Assembly: GCA_003313425.1 (NCBI GenBank)
Contig: NHZP01000001.1
Location: forward strand, 1,302,001 to 1,366,000
Source of the DNA: Pseudopyrenochaeta lycopersici
Lineage: Eukaryota > Ascomycota > Dothideomycetes > Pleosporales > Pseudopyrenochaetaceae
Length of the DNA: 64,000 bases
Reading direction: 5' to 3'
Shown: one piece after another, positions 1-11,577 of the stretch
How positions within the stretch are numbered: the first letter of the stretch is position 1
Layout: each line of letters opens with the position of its first letter
Translations under genes and position numbers: made by a program
Notes under the pieces: generated by a model
Databases searched by the model: none
The model's input: the letters and a program-made list of their open reading frames with translations, nothing else
Told to the model about the DNA's origin: nothing

Positions 1-2095
1 CAGGGGGCGCCTGTTGCTGCTGCTGCCTTGCCTGCATCTGCATTTGTGGCGAAGTGTTGTAGCCCATATTAGCTTGTAAAGGGTTTACACCATAGGCGCC
101 AGGATGCTGCACAGGCTGGCCTTGCAGGGCTTGCGAGTACTCATCTGTGACATTGCTGCCGACAGGAGAGACTCCCGGGATCTGGTTAGGCGAATTCCAG
201 TTGCTGACTGTTCCAGGTGACTTTGCAGGCGAATCTTCCTCTTTGAGTACTAGCTGTCGAGCTATTGGTACGGGCTGTGGAGCCGCCATTCCATCCACCT
301 GTGCCAACGGCTTCTTGAGGTGGACAAGGTGTTTCTCGAGCATGTGCAATAAGCCCTCTTTAGTGAATGGTTTGGGAAGCACGTCGTTCATACCTAGAGA
401 TATCAGCACACAGTTCGAAAGACAGAGTAAGGACCTGAACATACCATGCTGGAAATACATTGAAATATCGTCGCTTCTGATATTGGATGTCATTGCAACA
501 ATAGGAGTCGTGTCAAATTGTCGAATCAAATGGCACGCAGATACACCGTCAAGATTGGGCATGATGATGTCCATCAACACCAAATCGTACTTGGATCCTG
601 CATTCATCTTATTGACAGCCTCCAGGCCATCGAGCTAGTGACTGTCAGTATTGTTAAGGTCAAAAAGATTCACATGACTTACAGCACTATCGATGGAACA
701 GTGGAAAGCGTACAAAAACTTGCTTCCAATGCGCCGGCAGGTGGGATCATCTTCGACAAGCAGAATTTGGGGAGGACGAATCCAGCCAGGATCTGGAATG
801 GTGCTCTTCTTCCTTCCTTCTTGGAATTTGGGCTCGGCTGTGTCAACTGCTTTTGGTGGAGCCGCATACGGGATATTGTTGATGTGCTCACTGTACATAG
901 GGTCGATGCCGTTCGATGACCCGACGGGATAAACCAAATTGTCGAGATTTTCCAGGCGCATCGAGCCAGCAGAGCTCGCCGACGGTGGCCCGCGACTTGT
1001 AGGTCGGATTGTTGCTCGCGAAAAATCCGGTGGCGGCGTTGTCAAAGTGCCATTCATTCGCATAGTGATCTCGTTCATCTGCTCCAGGTTCCTGGGATTC
1101 AGCATAACATCAGCATTTGTCTCGCTGAGAAGCTTAGAAGCGTGCTGCAGAGGCGAAGCAGGATTGTCATCGTCGGCAGCCTGACTGGGCGCTTCTACAT
1201 TTCCATTTGGCGGTTGTGTGCCATTGGGTCCGAAAATGAGCTTGCTGTTCCGCCTCTGTGTGGCGTCTACGCCGTGCAAGAAGGTCATGATTTGTTGCAT
1301 GACATGCTCGTGATTAACAACTGTCTTCTGTAGGCCAATAACTTCCTGCAACAACATGGAGTGATGAATGCTGAGTTCGTTGTAGCGTCCCTCAAGCGCG
1401 TGCAGTTGCGCTTGCGTCGCCATCAATTGCCCGCTCACCATGTCCATTTGTTGCGAAGGGACAAGCATGTCTGACTCGTTCGGCTGATTTGGCTTTCGCG
1501 GTGCGGGTGCCTTGCGTCGGATGTTGTCGAGCGCGTCTTTGTTGTTCATTTTGAAGTCTGGATGCTTGAATTCCCAAGCCTGAAGGACCATTAGCATGCG
1601 CTGTTATTGCGACGGTAGGCTAGGATATTTCCAAGGTTGAATACTCACGCCAGGCCCGTACGGCGACTGCCCATTCTCTTCATTATTGTGCCGGACTTTG
1701 TGGAAATCGTACTTGTTTAGTTGGCGTACAAAACTCGCGAAATTGCTGTGCTTGAAATGCTTGGGGAGTATATGTTTTGTGAATTTTTCGTTCTGGCCGC
1801 GTTGTTAACACATATTCTTTTGCAAGTTAGGCAAACAGTGCGGCAGCTTACTTCGAGAACGACGAAACTGTCGCCATCATTTCCCCAGCGTACTACACTC
1901 TCATCGCTGGGGTTCTCCAGCATTCTGCGACCGATGTTAGTCCACGGAGGCGATAAGGTTATAATCCATGTCAACCTACTTGTACAATTTGCGTACCTAG
2001 ACCGATGATTAGCGTTGATTCTCTTGGAAATGCAATTGCGCGCGTACAAAATCGCTGGAGTTGCTCGATCCGGCACCCCCGGCCTGACCGTCCAT
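1..2095 (-). CDS. SKN7: Skn7-type response regulator transcription factor (3' end beyond window)
   Basis: Nuclear transcription factor of the oxidative and osmotic stress response, joining an HSF-type DNA-binding domain to a two-component receiver. Exons read 2095-2048, 1996-1980, 1924-1852, 1792-1649, 1579-683 and 634 to the edge. Residues 16-94 form the HSF domain, with [18 protein letters not shown] and [16 protein letters not shown] coiled coil follows around residues 120-170. The receiver starts at [16 protein letters not shown], has the phospho-acceptor Asp in [13 protein letters not shown], and the conserved Lys in [10 protein letters not shown] Gln-rich tail runs off the left edge, so the stop is not visible. 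The start ATG opens [12 protein letters not shown] and exon 1 joins a 17-nt micro-exon that restores VRKLYK. The family assignment is secure; the first two splice junctions rest on protein similarity. Confidence 0.95.
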
Positions 2096-3264
2096 GATGG
2101 CTCTGAATGACGGAACCTATCGGCCTAATAACCCTCCCTCCCGGACCCACTCGTTGCGCGACGATGGTTGAATGCTCGAGGTATGGTGAGATGAAAAGAG
2201 ATGGGATGGCTGCGGCGACGAGGTCCCCAACTGGGAGGCGATGGCAGAGTTGAGTGAGGTGGGCGCGCGAGGGTCAGGCTCCGCGATGTATGCGCTTGGA
2301 AGGTCGCTTGGCCGCGACGATCGAAATAGGGTCGCTAGTGACGGGAGCAGGCAGCATGGGCGAGCCTGTGGACAGGCAGGTGGGATGCAGAGAATGCGAT
2401 CTGGACCTTTGGGTGTAAAGGGCAAGGAGGCATGGGCTCGTGGCATCTGCGCGGGTGCTTTCAGTCTAAAAGGCCCTAAAGCAGGTTAACTTTGCCTGAG
2501 AGGAATGCGAGTTGGAAAGTGCGCTAGAACAAGCCAAGCGGGAGTGCTGCCGAGGACACTGGGGACAAGGGTGCAAGTAGTCAATGTGGGATACGAGGCT
2601 CTGGTTTTTGATCGGCTGGTGGGCAAAGGCGATCCGCATGCATGTCTGTCTACCTGGCTTTGTCTACGGTCCTCCTCCAAGGTGCAGCAGGTCGGGCTCC
2701 GCTTTGAGAACCAGCAGAGCTCGATGCGGGTCAGCGAGTTTTGCAGAGCTTCACTGCTTCCAAGGTTCACCTGGCCTGCGAGTCTCCGTCATGGCGGAAT
2801 GGCCCAACCGGGGGGCTCCACGCCAGTGACGATTCGGTCGCCGGCTTGGGATGCGATCTGCGCCAGCGCGAGAAGCTGTCGAATAATCGGCACCAGAACA
2901 CGGCCCACCAGCCACCCACCCTCCACTACTGCGTCCTCTAATCTGCTGCCGCTGCGAGGTACGCTTGACAGGAAGTGACGGCGACGCCGTGACCCGAAGG
3001 CGCTGCTCCAAATTGCGACTGCGAGGAACTGCTGGGGCGCGAGGGCCCTTGCCGATTCCGAGCGCTTTGGGCAGCCAGCCACGATTTCAGGTGGTGCAGG
3101 TGGATCGGACGTTCTTACCCAATTAGATCACCCCGGCAAAATATCCTGGACCAAGCCGCTCGGGGCTCCCAACCACCTACGACATCGCCCAGCTCTCTTG
3201 GTCCTGTTCAAAGCACAAAGTATAGAGAGTACTATACTGCGAACACGCCAATTCAATCGCCATC
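2096..3264. promoter_or_regulatory. Shared divergent promoter region of SKN7 and the peroxiredoxin gene
   Basis: A 1.17-kb GC-moderate intergenic stretch between two head-to-head genes. Open frames here are short and overlap on both strands, so I treat none as genes. I saw no clear TATA box and no perfect Yap1 site by eye. Confidence 0.5.
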
Positions 3265-4220
3265 ATGTTCGCTACCGCCCGTCGCCTACCCTTGACGCGC
3301 ACTCTTGCCAGCAGCCGCCGCCTGTTCCACGCCTCGGCTCCTGCGCTTGTCAATGTGGGCGACAAGCTGCCAAACGTCGATCTTGTCGAGGGCTCGCCTG
3401 GCAACAAGGTCAATCTTGCACACGAGCTGACCGGCAAAGGCCTGATTATTGGTGAGCTTGCTGAGCGAAGACTCGAGTCGACACAAAGAAACACTGCCTG
3501 ACTGAACACCGCATTCAGGCGTGCCAGCTGCCTTTTCACCCGCCTGCTCGGAGAATCATATTCCCGGCTACATCAACTCCACCAAGCTCAAAGAAGCCGG
3601 CAAAGTATTCGTGGTCTCGGTCAATGATCCCTTCGTGTAGGTGCCGCAAGTTGTCGAGTTCAAATCCTTTGGAGACTGTCTCGGACAGTGGTGCCATGGT
3701 GCCTGCTTTGACCCGGCCATGACCAACCCAAAGATACACCATGCCTCACCCTTTCCCCACCTGCACGCACGCTCTCCATACCTGTCTCATCCGGACCTTC
3801 TCCCCCAGCTGGTATCATGTTATCTCGAGGCTGACCATGCACCAGCATGAAAGCGTGGGGCAAGTCCCTCGATCCATCAGGCGCTAGTGGTGTAGGTACC
3901 CCCTTGCGTCTGTCATCACATGGCCTTCTTGACAAAGTGGATGTTGTGATACTAAGCAAGACAGATCCGCTTCCTGGGTGACCCTTCGTTGGCCTTCACC
4001 AAAGCTCTGGACCTTTCATTCGACGGTGCCTCCATCTTTGGCGGTGATCGCTCAAAACGATATGCATTGGTTGTTGAGAACGGCGCTGTCAAGGAAGCGC
4101 ATGTGGAGTCGGACAACACGGGCTTGAACGGTTTGTTCCATCCGGTTCCGCTTTTTTGTATGACCAATAGCTCATGAATGCTGATCAAACACAGTCTCTG
4201 CGGCTGACAGGGTCCTCTGA
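3265..4220 (+). CDS. Mitochondrial Prx5/AhpC-TSA-type peroxiredoxin
   Basis: Thiol peroxidase reducing H2O2 and organic hydroperoxides. Exons 3265-3451, 3519-3636, 3846-3891, 3965-4130 and 4195-4220 give 180 residues. The peroxidatic cysteine is Cys72 in VPAAFSPACSENHIPGY, the Prx5-type form of the active-site loop; IFGGDRSKRYALVVENG is a later family motif. The N-terminal 25 residues (MFATARRLPLTRTLASSRR) are Arg/Ser rich without acidic residues, as in a mitochondrial presequence. The C-terminus (ADRVL) has no peroxisomal SKL signal, unlike the Asp f 3/PMP20 relatives. The last exon is only 26 nt. The gene is divergent from SKN7, a regulator known to control antioxidant genes in yeast, so co-regulation is a reasonable inference. 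Confidence 0.93.
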
Positions 4221-5942
4221 ATACGTTGCAAACCTTATTGGCACTGAGTACAAGGGGACTGTTTGGAGCCGCTTATTATAACACTCTTAAGCTCAGACAA
4301 GTAGAAAGTAGAGTCAGCCAACCTTTTAAGCCTTCCGTGCTTGGGTGCATTCGATCCGAAAAATACGCAAAAGGGGGAAGCGATTGACGCTACAATCACC
4401 ATGGGAAGTGGCATACCAAACCAAAGCTCAAGTCTTCGTCATCGACTCGTTTTAATAAATCAGCAACCATGCGGTGTTGACTTGAATACATTATCAATAC
4501 CCACACGCTCCTGCTTTCTCCATGTTCCTAATTTGGACTCAAGCACATGCCTTCACCTCCCCCGTTTCACTACAATCGAGGGACCAACAGCGTCACCACA
4601 ACCAGGTGCGCTCGAAACCTCTGTCGGACGTGGACAAGGCAAACAATGCTACCAATACATCTGAAGATGTCGGCCCATATTCCCTTGCTAGGGTTGGTTA
4701 GGAACATGTACCGCCTTGTGAAATACCGTGGCCCCATAACCGGGCCGCTAGTTTTAACGCATTTGCTAGGATGCGCCCAATACCGAACGAAACGACCCCA
4801 TTTTTTGGGTGCACTAACTCCTTTAGGTAGTCTCTACATCTGAAATCCAAGTCAGCATCCTCACCGCTATTATGAACAGGGTAAAGGGGGTGCAGCTGGA
4901 GGGGTGGCGTTTGAAGTAGCCCTAATCATATCGTTGCTGAGGCATACAGTTGACGCATTGTTTCTGCCACAGTCATAATAAGAACAATTACTGGCCAAGA
5001 GTATTACTCCTTACTAGGCCAAAGTTTTTATTAGTAGTGGCTTATCTTAAGACGCTATGAGCCCACAGAGCTAATACTTCCATACTAGAGTCTGCTGGAC
5101 TACGATCGGTTCAATGCTCTCGCAATGCGTGGCTTACGAAAACAGAGGCCAGTTTTTGTCGACAAGGTGTACGAAAGAGGTCACTAGTTCGCCGAAGCTT
5201 CGAGAAAATAGCCGCACAAACAGCGCTATAGCTAAATTCGGCATTAAAATCCATCCTAGAGAGGGGCACCGTGTATGAAAATAGTGGAACTGGTGTAAAG
5301 TACCAAGGTAATCATCAGTTGTGGTTGGAACGCGTAAGATCGCCACTCAACAAACGTTGTAAACTTTGTACCCAAAACTTAATTTTTCAGGTTCAATATC
5401 GTCATCCTTACGCGTGTATATTCTCCGTTCTCGCATGTGGAGACTTCAACTACGGTATTGTGCATTGTCCATTACTGCTTTCTTCACTGGTGTCGCCACA
5501 CTCAAATGGAGCAACCATAAACCCACCGCACGTGGAAGAGGAATAATGCCAATGCATACTGGTATAGTTCATGCTACCTTCCTCTGTAACCTGACCTTGA
5601 CTGAGGATCAATGAAACAAATAAGTATCAAAAGGTAGTACCGTGGCCACGTCCTTGGATCTAACCATTACTTTCCGGCATTGCCAGTTGGATCAATTGTG
5701 TACTTCATCCACGATTCTGTTCTGTTCAAACTCAGAAGTTAGAGCGAATGTTTGACCGTCTCGAAATTCTCCTCAAGTAACATCGAGCTCATAAAATGCA
5801 ACACAATGGCTAGCTCTCAGACACGCAAAGACCTGTTTGCTAGCGAGATGCTTGAAAAGCAACTAAAATTATCGATAGACAGTCTCAACTACAACATCTT
5901 CATCTTTTCCTTGCTCCAACCTACTACCTCAGCCCAACTTGA
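4221..5942. other. Intergenic, no supported gene
   Basis: This 1.7-kb stretch contains the 3' flanks of two convergent genes. Open frames are short, lack recognisable domains and have no consistent splice signals. Parts near 4650-5650 are AT-biased and could be old repeat debris, but I could not delimit an element. Confidence 0.4.
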
Positions 5943-7388
5943 TTAACTAGCAAACGCACAGCTACCGAGGTCTTGTTTCTTCGCAGGAACATGCGGACTA
6001 ATGTCAAAGTCGAATATATCCATTGGAAGTCCCATAGTCGTGCACGCATTTGGAATATCGACAATTCCCGCAACATGCCCTTGTACAGGAGCGCAGGATA
6101 ACAGAAGGTAGATTTGGTAGTCGTTGTAACCTGCTACCTGGTAAGCAGACAATCCCAATTGGAACATGCTAGCGAAGGGATGTACGGAACTCACCATATC
6201 TCCTCAAATACTCAATCACTCTCAAACTTGTCTGCCGATACGCCACCGTCGTATCCATATAATGCTGCTTGCCATGCTCGTCCACGCTGAAACCCTCAAA
6301 GTAGATGTACCGGCCCGCACCGAATTGCGGTTCCACGGGTCCCGGGATATAGATCGGCGACTTCATGCCGAGTTGTTCCATGCCGCCCTTCATGACGCTG
6401 AATTTGATCGTAATCACGCCAGCCATTTCAATAGCGCCACAGAAGCTTATTTCACCATCTCCCTGGCTGAAGTGAAGATCACCAACGCTGAATTTTGCAC
6501 CTTTTACGTGGACCGGGAGGAAGACTTTTGATCCACGCGAGAGATTCTTGATATCACAGTTCCCACCATGCTCTGGTCGCCCAGGGATGGTTCGTGCGCC
6601 TTCTTTGCCAATCTTCTCCTTCAGCGAAGCATCTGCAGAGCCGGCGTGGACGGATTGCGGGTTGGGTGGCTCAGCGACGACGCGCCCAAGATGCGAGTGG
6701 GTGGTTATGAGTTCGCCTTCGCGCTTGTTCCACGTTGCGAGGACTTCTGGTGAAGGGGCGCAGCCCAAGATGCCGGGGTGGATGAGGCCTGCGAAACGGA
6801 CACCAGGGATGTGGCGAGAGGAGCAGAAGATGCCTTCAAAGTCCCAAATCGCCTTCGCGCTGCCCATACATCAGCACAATTCTCTCAATTATTTCTCGCG
6901 CAAGTCTTTGGAATTCGACAGTATATGGACGTACGGCTTCGGATAAATCTCATCCAAGAACCCGCCTCCATTCTCTTTCGCGAACACGCCTGTGAAGCCC
7001 CACGGCTGCTCCTGCAATGGCTGTACATCTTGAATCTCCACCACTAGCACATCGCCTGGCTCTGCGGTTTCAATATCGAATGGCCCTGTGAGGTAATGTA
7101 CCTTGGTCAAGTCTACATCGCGAACATCGTCTGCGGAGTCATTGTTTCCGATTTGGCCTCCCGTCCAGTCTACGCATTCAATCTTCACCACCTCGTTGTT
7201 CTTGATGGTGCCGTAGGAGGGGTTCTCTGGATGCCAGCGGTTCTGTTGGGAGTGTAAGATTATATTAGGAGTAAAGAAGAGGAGGGTGAAGGGCCAATGG
7301 ATGAGATGCGTACGTGGAGGCAGTCTTGTTCTGCTGCTGGTTTGTCCAGGGAAACCTTTGCGGCGTATCGAAGGCCTTCCTTACCCAT
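5943..7388 (-). CDS. Formamidase (FmdA/AmdA acetamidase-formamidase family)
   Basis: Cytosolic amidohydrolase converting formamide (possibly other short amides) to formate and ammonia for use as nitrogen source. Exons 7388-7314, 7242-6935, 6859-6195 and 6130-5943 join to 1236 nt, 411 residues, the usual length of fungal formamidases. Diagnostic stretches are the early KIECVDWTGGQIGNNDSAD, then AIWDFEGIFCSSRHIPGVRF, HSHLGRVVAEPPNP, EHGGNCDIKNLSRGSKVFLP and YLLLSCAPVQGHVAGIVDIP. A GATAAG site at 7646-7651, about 260 bases upstream of the start, would suit control by an AreA-type GATA factor, but this is inference from one site. The gene is convergent with the peroxiredoxin gene. Confidence 0.93.
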
Positions 7389-7947
7389 ATTGACAGTCAA
7401 TAGGTATAGAGGAAATAATTGGAAAGTTGAGCAACGCGACCAATGCGAATGACCAAGGAATTCAGACACGCTCGAGGTTGAAGGCAGCAAGACGCGTTTA
7501 AGAGCAGCGGAGGGGCATCACAGATACTTAAGGGCCAAAGGAACGCGGGGGGAGAACTTGTCTTCCAAGACGTCAATTACTACTCTTACACATCTCCAGC
7601 TTCCGAGGACCCAGTCTGGACCTCTCAGAAGACTGTAAGGGTAGCGATAAGCTTGGAGATACGGAGCTGTTACGTTACGTCGTCGGATGGAGCTCCAAGC
7701 TACCTACCACATCTGGGAGAGCTCAACCCCACTGCGGGGTCAATCGCAGCTTCCTGGGATGTTCACCATCATCATGCAGCGCTAAGTAGCCTGACAGCCA
7801 GCTACGCTTGTTTACTGGCGTGCAAGCCGTCTATGTACAAAAGGAGGTGCCGTTGGCTTGGGAGAGAAAGGCCCGTTTTGGTCGAATCTAGCGCATTAAG
7901 CTTACCACCGCGTACACTTTCCAATTCGGCCATTTATGCTCCACAAT
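7389..7947. promoter_or_regulatory. Formamidase upstream region
   Basis: About 560 bases between the formamidase start and the 3' end of the next minus-strand gene. It contains one GATAAG motif (7646-7651) and no supported gene. Confidence 0.35.
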
Positions 7948-9304
7948 TTAACTGAATGTCTTGCGCGGTGTCTGTCGGACTTCTGATTGAAATGCAGGCT
8001 TATGCATGGCAATATTGTACGCGTCCATGTTCTGCAATGACAGATTTAAGAACTCGTGCTTGTTCTTCCAGCGAAGCGACTCTTGCTTGAACTTTTCAGC
8101 TTCAGTCGGTGGCAGCGGCGGTTCGGTGATTTTGGTGATGAGGTATGCGGTAGAGGCTTCTGCGAGGCCGTAGATGAGGACGCCAACTAGTGGGATCTTG
8201 ACGAAGATGTAGAAACCTAGACTGAAACCGAAGAGGACCCCGGCACGGTCCTTGAACCATAGTTTTTTCTGATCTTTGGTATAACGGACGCGTGCGAAAT
8301 AAGGCTCTAGCTGGAAAGGTATTAGCTAAAGCAGTGTAGGATGAAGGGACGGCGGACGTACCAATTCACGCATCAGCGTGCGAGAAGAGAAATAGGCTTG
8401 CAAAAAGGAAACCAGATACCTTCGCGGAAACAGGAGGGATCCAGCAAAGATGGCTGCAGCAGGCTGAGTCCCAACGGACTTCCGGAAGGTGTAGAAACTG
8501 GCTGCAGGCAACACGAAGCGACCAACGTAGGGTACGTAAGACAATGCCAGGACTGCCAATGAGATGCCAGCCTTCCTCCCCTGTCTCATGGCATACATTG
8601 TGACGGCTTGTTTTAGGGGTGTTTTCTCTTTATCCGTCTTGGGTGCGTGTGTAGGGTACTGCACTAGGTTTTGATGGTAGAGGGCGCGGAGGTTATGAGG
8701 ATCTTCAGCCTTGTGCTTTTGGACGTAGGTTTCATCGACCCAACGGAGAGAGTCCATGAACCTGGGATAGAACTTAGTATGGCCTAAGACGTTTCCAAGG
8801 GGAGCTTACATCTGATCCAGCGTTGGAGTGACATAGCGCATCATGGTCATAAGGAAGAATGGTACCTGGAGGACTGAATGCTCCAGAAAGTGCAATCCGT
8901 CTACCACACTTTCGTCCCAGTGCGTATGGTCCATGTTGACGAAGATCGATAGTAGCCATAGTAGTATTCTTACGCCAACAATCTGTCGGCGTTAGCTGTG
9001 CCCTCAAATGATAGTATTTCCCTTTCATCCTGCGAGAATGGAATTGAAGGCAGTAGGCGACAACATACAGGGATGGCAACAATGACACGAATGGCAATTC
9101 CTGCAGCTACAGCAATAGCAGCTTGTCGATAGTGGTCTGAAGTGAAAAGACCTGGGTTTTGGAGGGCTCGATTCACTGCGCTCGCATGTCAGAGCCTGGA
9201 TAAGTTCAGATGCCATGTTGGATTAGCATACCGCCGACCAACGTGAGCTGGGCCCCTCGCAGGATGGCATTAAGGTCGAAATTAGACACATCGAAATTCT
9301 CCAT
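7948..9304 (-). CDS. UsgS-like fungal multi-span membrane protein
   Basis: Exons 9304-9232, 9175-9069, 8982-8810, 8761-8362 and 8310-7948 join to 1116 nt, 371 residues. The protein begins MENFDVSNFDLNAILRGAQL and resembles a conserved fungal family annotated as transmembrane protein UsgS, whose biochemical role I do not know. Hydrophobic spans include AAIAVAAGIAIRVIVAIP, IVGVRILLWLLSIFVNMD, ISLAVLALSYVPYVGRFVLP, and a pair near the C-terminus (GVLFGFSLGFYIFVKIPLVG and following). Between spans 2 and 3 lies the conserved HWDESVVDGLHFLEHSVLQV segment. The C-terminal 60 residues are charged and probably cytosolic. Family name is from memory of annotations; membrane nature is visible directly. 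Confidence 0.8.
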
Positions 9305-9759
9305 GTCTGCGGGGCCACTGTCAAATATAGTGGTGGTCTGGTCAGGACAATAAATTGGCTATGGACACGCGGAACTGGTGGGACCAGCTAGCCATGACGT
9401 CGGCTCGAGGTCCGCGCGTCTACAGGAACGCTACACGGATTGCAAGGGAACAATGAACGCGTTGTTTACCGTTCTCCTGCGCACGTAAACACGCTCCTTA
9501 CAGATAGGCTCGAGCATCACGCAAGATTTCTTAGCAAGAAAAAGAAATCTTGGTGTGGGTACAAGCAGATGCGCGGATCACCCGTGAAACTCGTCCCTTT
9601 TCGCCAAGGCGTTCCGAGCAAGGGATATGTCGAAGCCGCCAGCCTCCACCGAACTGGTCGACACACCACCACGCGAGGTCACACTCGCTGCACACGTTTG
9701 TCTTGGGGCAACACCGACTTTGGCCACCGCAGACCGCAATGCCCACGTGAAATCCCATC
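9305..9759. promoter_or_regulatory. Divergent promoter between the UsgS-like and Inp1-like genes
   Basis: A 455-base region upstream of both genes. A 154-codon frame crosses it from 9440 but runs into the Inp1-like coding region in another frame and shows no protein features, so I regard it as chance. Confidence 0.4.
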
Positions 9760-11577
9760 ATGTCGTCTCCGGCTTCCTCCCAGGCTCCCGAGCACGCGCC
9801 CGCCTTCAACGCCCTTACCACTCGACGGAGTTTCACGCTCCCCGCGCGGACTGCCAATAAGCCTGCGCCGAAGCCAGCCTCTGCCAACACATCCGATGGC
9901 ATAGAAACGCTGTTCATATGTTCGGACTCGAAGATCGTCTCTTTCACGGCGACCGGGACCTCGAGGCGGCTATCACCCTCCCGCGCGGCCCGGCGCCAGG
10001 ATAGCCCTTCGAAGTCAATAGCATGGAGAACCCCTACAGAGCGCACTCTAGCAGTCGGTATGCTATTCCAACACCCTTTGGTCTGTAAAACTTGTCAGCT
10101 GACCAATACAGGCGGATTGCGTATCTACCGCGTGACAGCTTCCAACGTCTCGTTCTTGAACTCCGGACACCTGCTTCACACAATCTTTCCTCGGTCGCAA
10201 TGCTGGTGCGTCGACAACCAGTCCGTATTCGTGCTACGGATCCGACAGGACTCATACTATCGCATGGAGCTGCCCTATGAGACCGAGGAAGACAAACAGA
10301 GGATCTCCCAGTTCAAGGTGGTGCTGGGACAGGTGCTGCAGTACGAGAAGACGCAATGTCCTTTTGCACGAGGCTTCGAAGTCGAGGAACCAGAGCGCCC
10401 AAAGACTCCACCGCGGCAGCGGCTAAAGAAACAACCAACGCAAAAGGCGAAGAAGTGGCTGTTCGATAAGAGCTGGGTTCCAGAGACTGGCCCAAGACCC
10501 TCTACGCCTGTGCTAGAAGGATCAGACTCTGGTACCACTTCTTCGTACGAAGAAGACGATCGGTCGAGCATACATACTGATAGTAGCGAAGTGGTGCCAG
10601 AGTCTCCCGAGACAGTCTTGGATACTCCTCCACGCAAGCCACTTCCACGCAGGCTATCTGTAGCAGAGCGTGCCAGTGTTTTTCAGGGCCCGAGATCATT
10701 CACAGCACCAATAGCAAAGGGAAGAGCTGTCTCGGTTTCCGCCATGCAGCGCATCCCCGAATCCCCACCAGTTGAAGAAAGGCCCAAGGAGCCTGAGAAG
10801 CCAATCCTCGAACGCCAGGTTTCAGACGCCAACAGTCTGGTATCAAGCACAGACTCCTTTTACTCTCTAGACGCATCCACTCATGCCACCCCATCCCCAC
10901 CGTTCCTAGACGCAGAAGCCGACCTCCTAAATCCCTGGGCTGAAAGCCCACAAAATATGGAAAATCTATTAAGGGGCCGTTCTACACATCGTCGTCAGGT
11001 CTCGGAAGTCACTGTGCGAGCCTCATCCGCCGATCAAGCCAAGCCATCTACTCCAGTAACACCTACACTTCCATTCCACGCAAAGACAGCGCCCAAACTT
11101 GAAGCACTCCCATCGTCCGCACCATCTACACCTCCACTAGTTAGCGATTCAGACGATGACAGCCTCGAACTTCCAGCCTTAGATGTACCTACACCACCGG
11201 ATGCGATCCGAATGAAACGGCTTACAGGGGCCTCTCAAAGGCGAGCATTTTCGCCTATGCCACAGGCGCAGAATCTCTTCCGTCCGCCAAAGCACAACCC
11301 TGGAAGGGATTTCACAAACGCCTTGGTCCGCAGAACCTGCGAACTTGTTCTCGGACCCCCAGCGCATCTCGTCTCTCTAATGTTGCGTATTGCCCAAAGC
11401 ATCTCCAATGGGTTTGGCTTCAGTACCTACCGTGTTCGACGCACAGAGAAGATCCCTTGCTCGTGGGAATCTGATGACGAATCTGACTGGCAGGAAGAAG
11501 ATGATTTTGGAATTCCGCTCAGTAATGTTGGCGCTTCGTCGCAACGCAGGAGCACATTCTCCGGCGAACTCGATTGA
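9760..11577 (+). CDS. INP1: Inp1-like inheritance of peroxisomes protein
   Basis: Peripheral peroxisomal membrane protein family that tethers peroxisomes to the cell cortex and so balances their inheritance between mother and daughter compartments. Exons 9760-10057 and 10112-11577; spliced product about 587 residues. The conserved N-terminal core includes ETLFICSDSKIVSFTA, GGLRIYRVTASNVSFLNSG, IFPRSQCWCVDNQSVFVLRI and RISQFKVVLGQVLQYEKTQC, matching the fungal Inp1 domain. The remaining 380 residues are Ser/Pro/Thr rich and probably disordered. Intron 1 is exactly 54 nt with no stop, so the whole region is one open frame; splicing at GTATGC/ACAG removes an insertion that breaks the core. The gene shares a promoter region with the UsgS-like gene. 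Confidence 0.75.
   Translation: MSSPASSQAPEHAPAFNALTTRRSFTLPARTANKPAPKPASANTSDGIETLFICSDSKIVSFTATGTSRRLSPSRAARRQDSPSKSIAWRTPTERTLAVGMLFQHPLVCKTCQLTNTGGLRIYRVTASNVSFLNSGHLLHTIFPRSQCWCVDNQSVFVLRIRQDSYYRMELPYETEEDKQRISQFKVVLGQVLQYEKTQCPFARGFEVEEPERPKTPPRQRLKKQPTQKAKKWLFDKSWVPETGPRPSTPVLEGSDSGTTSSYEEDDRSSIHTDSSEVVPESPETVLDTPPRKPLPRRLSVAERASVFQGPRSFTAPIAKGRAVSVSAMQRIPESPPVEERPKEPEKPILERQVSDANSLVSSTDSFYSLDASTHATPSPPFLDAEADLLNPWAESPQNMENLLRGRSTHRRQVSEVTVRASSADQAKPSTPVTPTLPFHAKTAPKLEALPSSAPSTPPLVSDSDDDSLELPALDVPTPPDAIRMKRLTGASQRRAFSPMPQAQNLFRPPKHNPGRDFTNALVRRTCELVLGPPAHLVSLMLRIAQSISNGFGFSTYRVRRTEKIPCSWESDDESDWQEEDDFGIPLSNVGASSQRRSTFSGELD

Noticed and set aside
5266..5614. Overlapping short frames in the 4.2-5.9 kb gap
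   Set aside because: Two registers are open together over the same bases with unremarkable composition; no sign of selection.
9440..9904. 154-codon open frame across the divergent promoter
   Set aside because: Runs into the Inp1-like coding region in another register; Arg/Pro/His-rich content is typical of an antiphase shadow.
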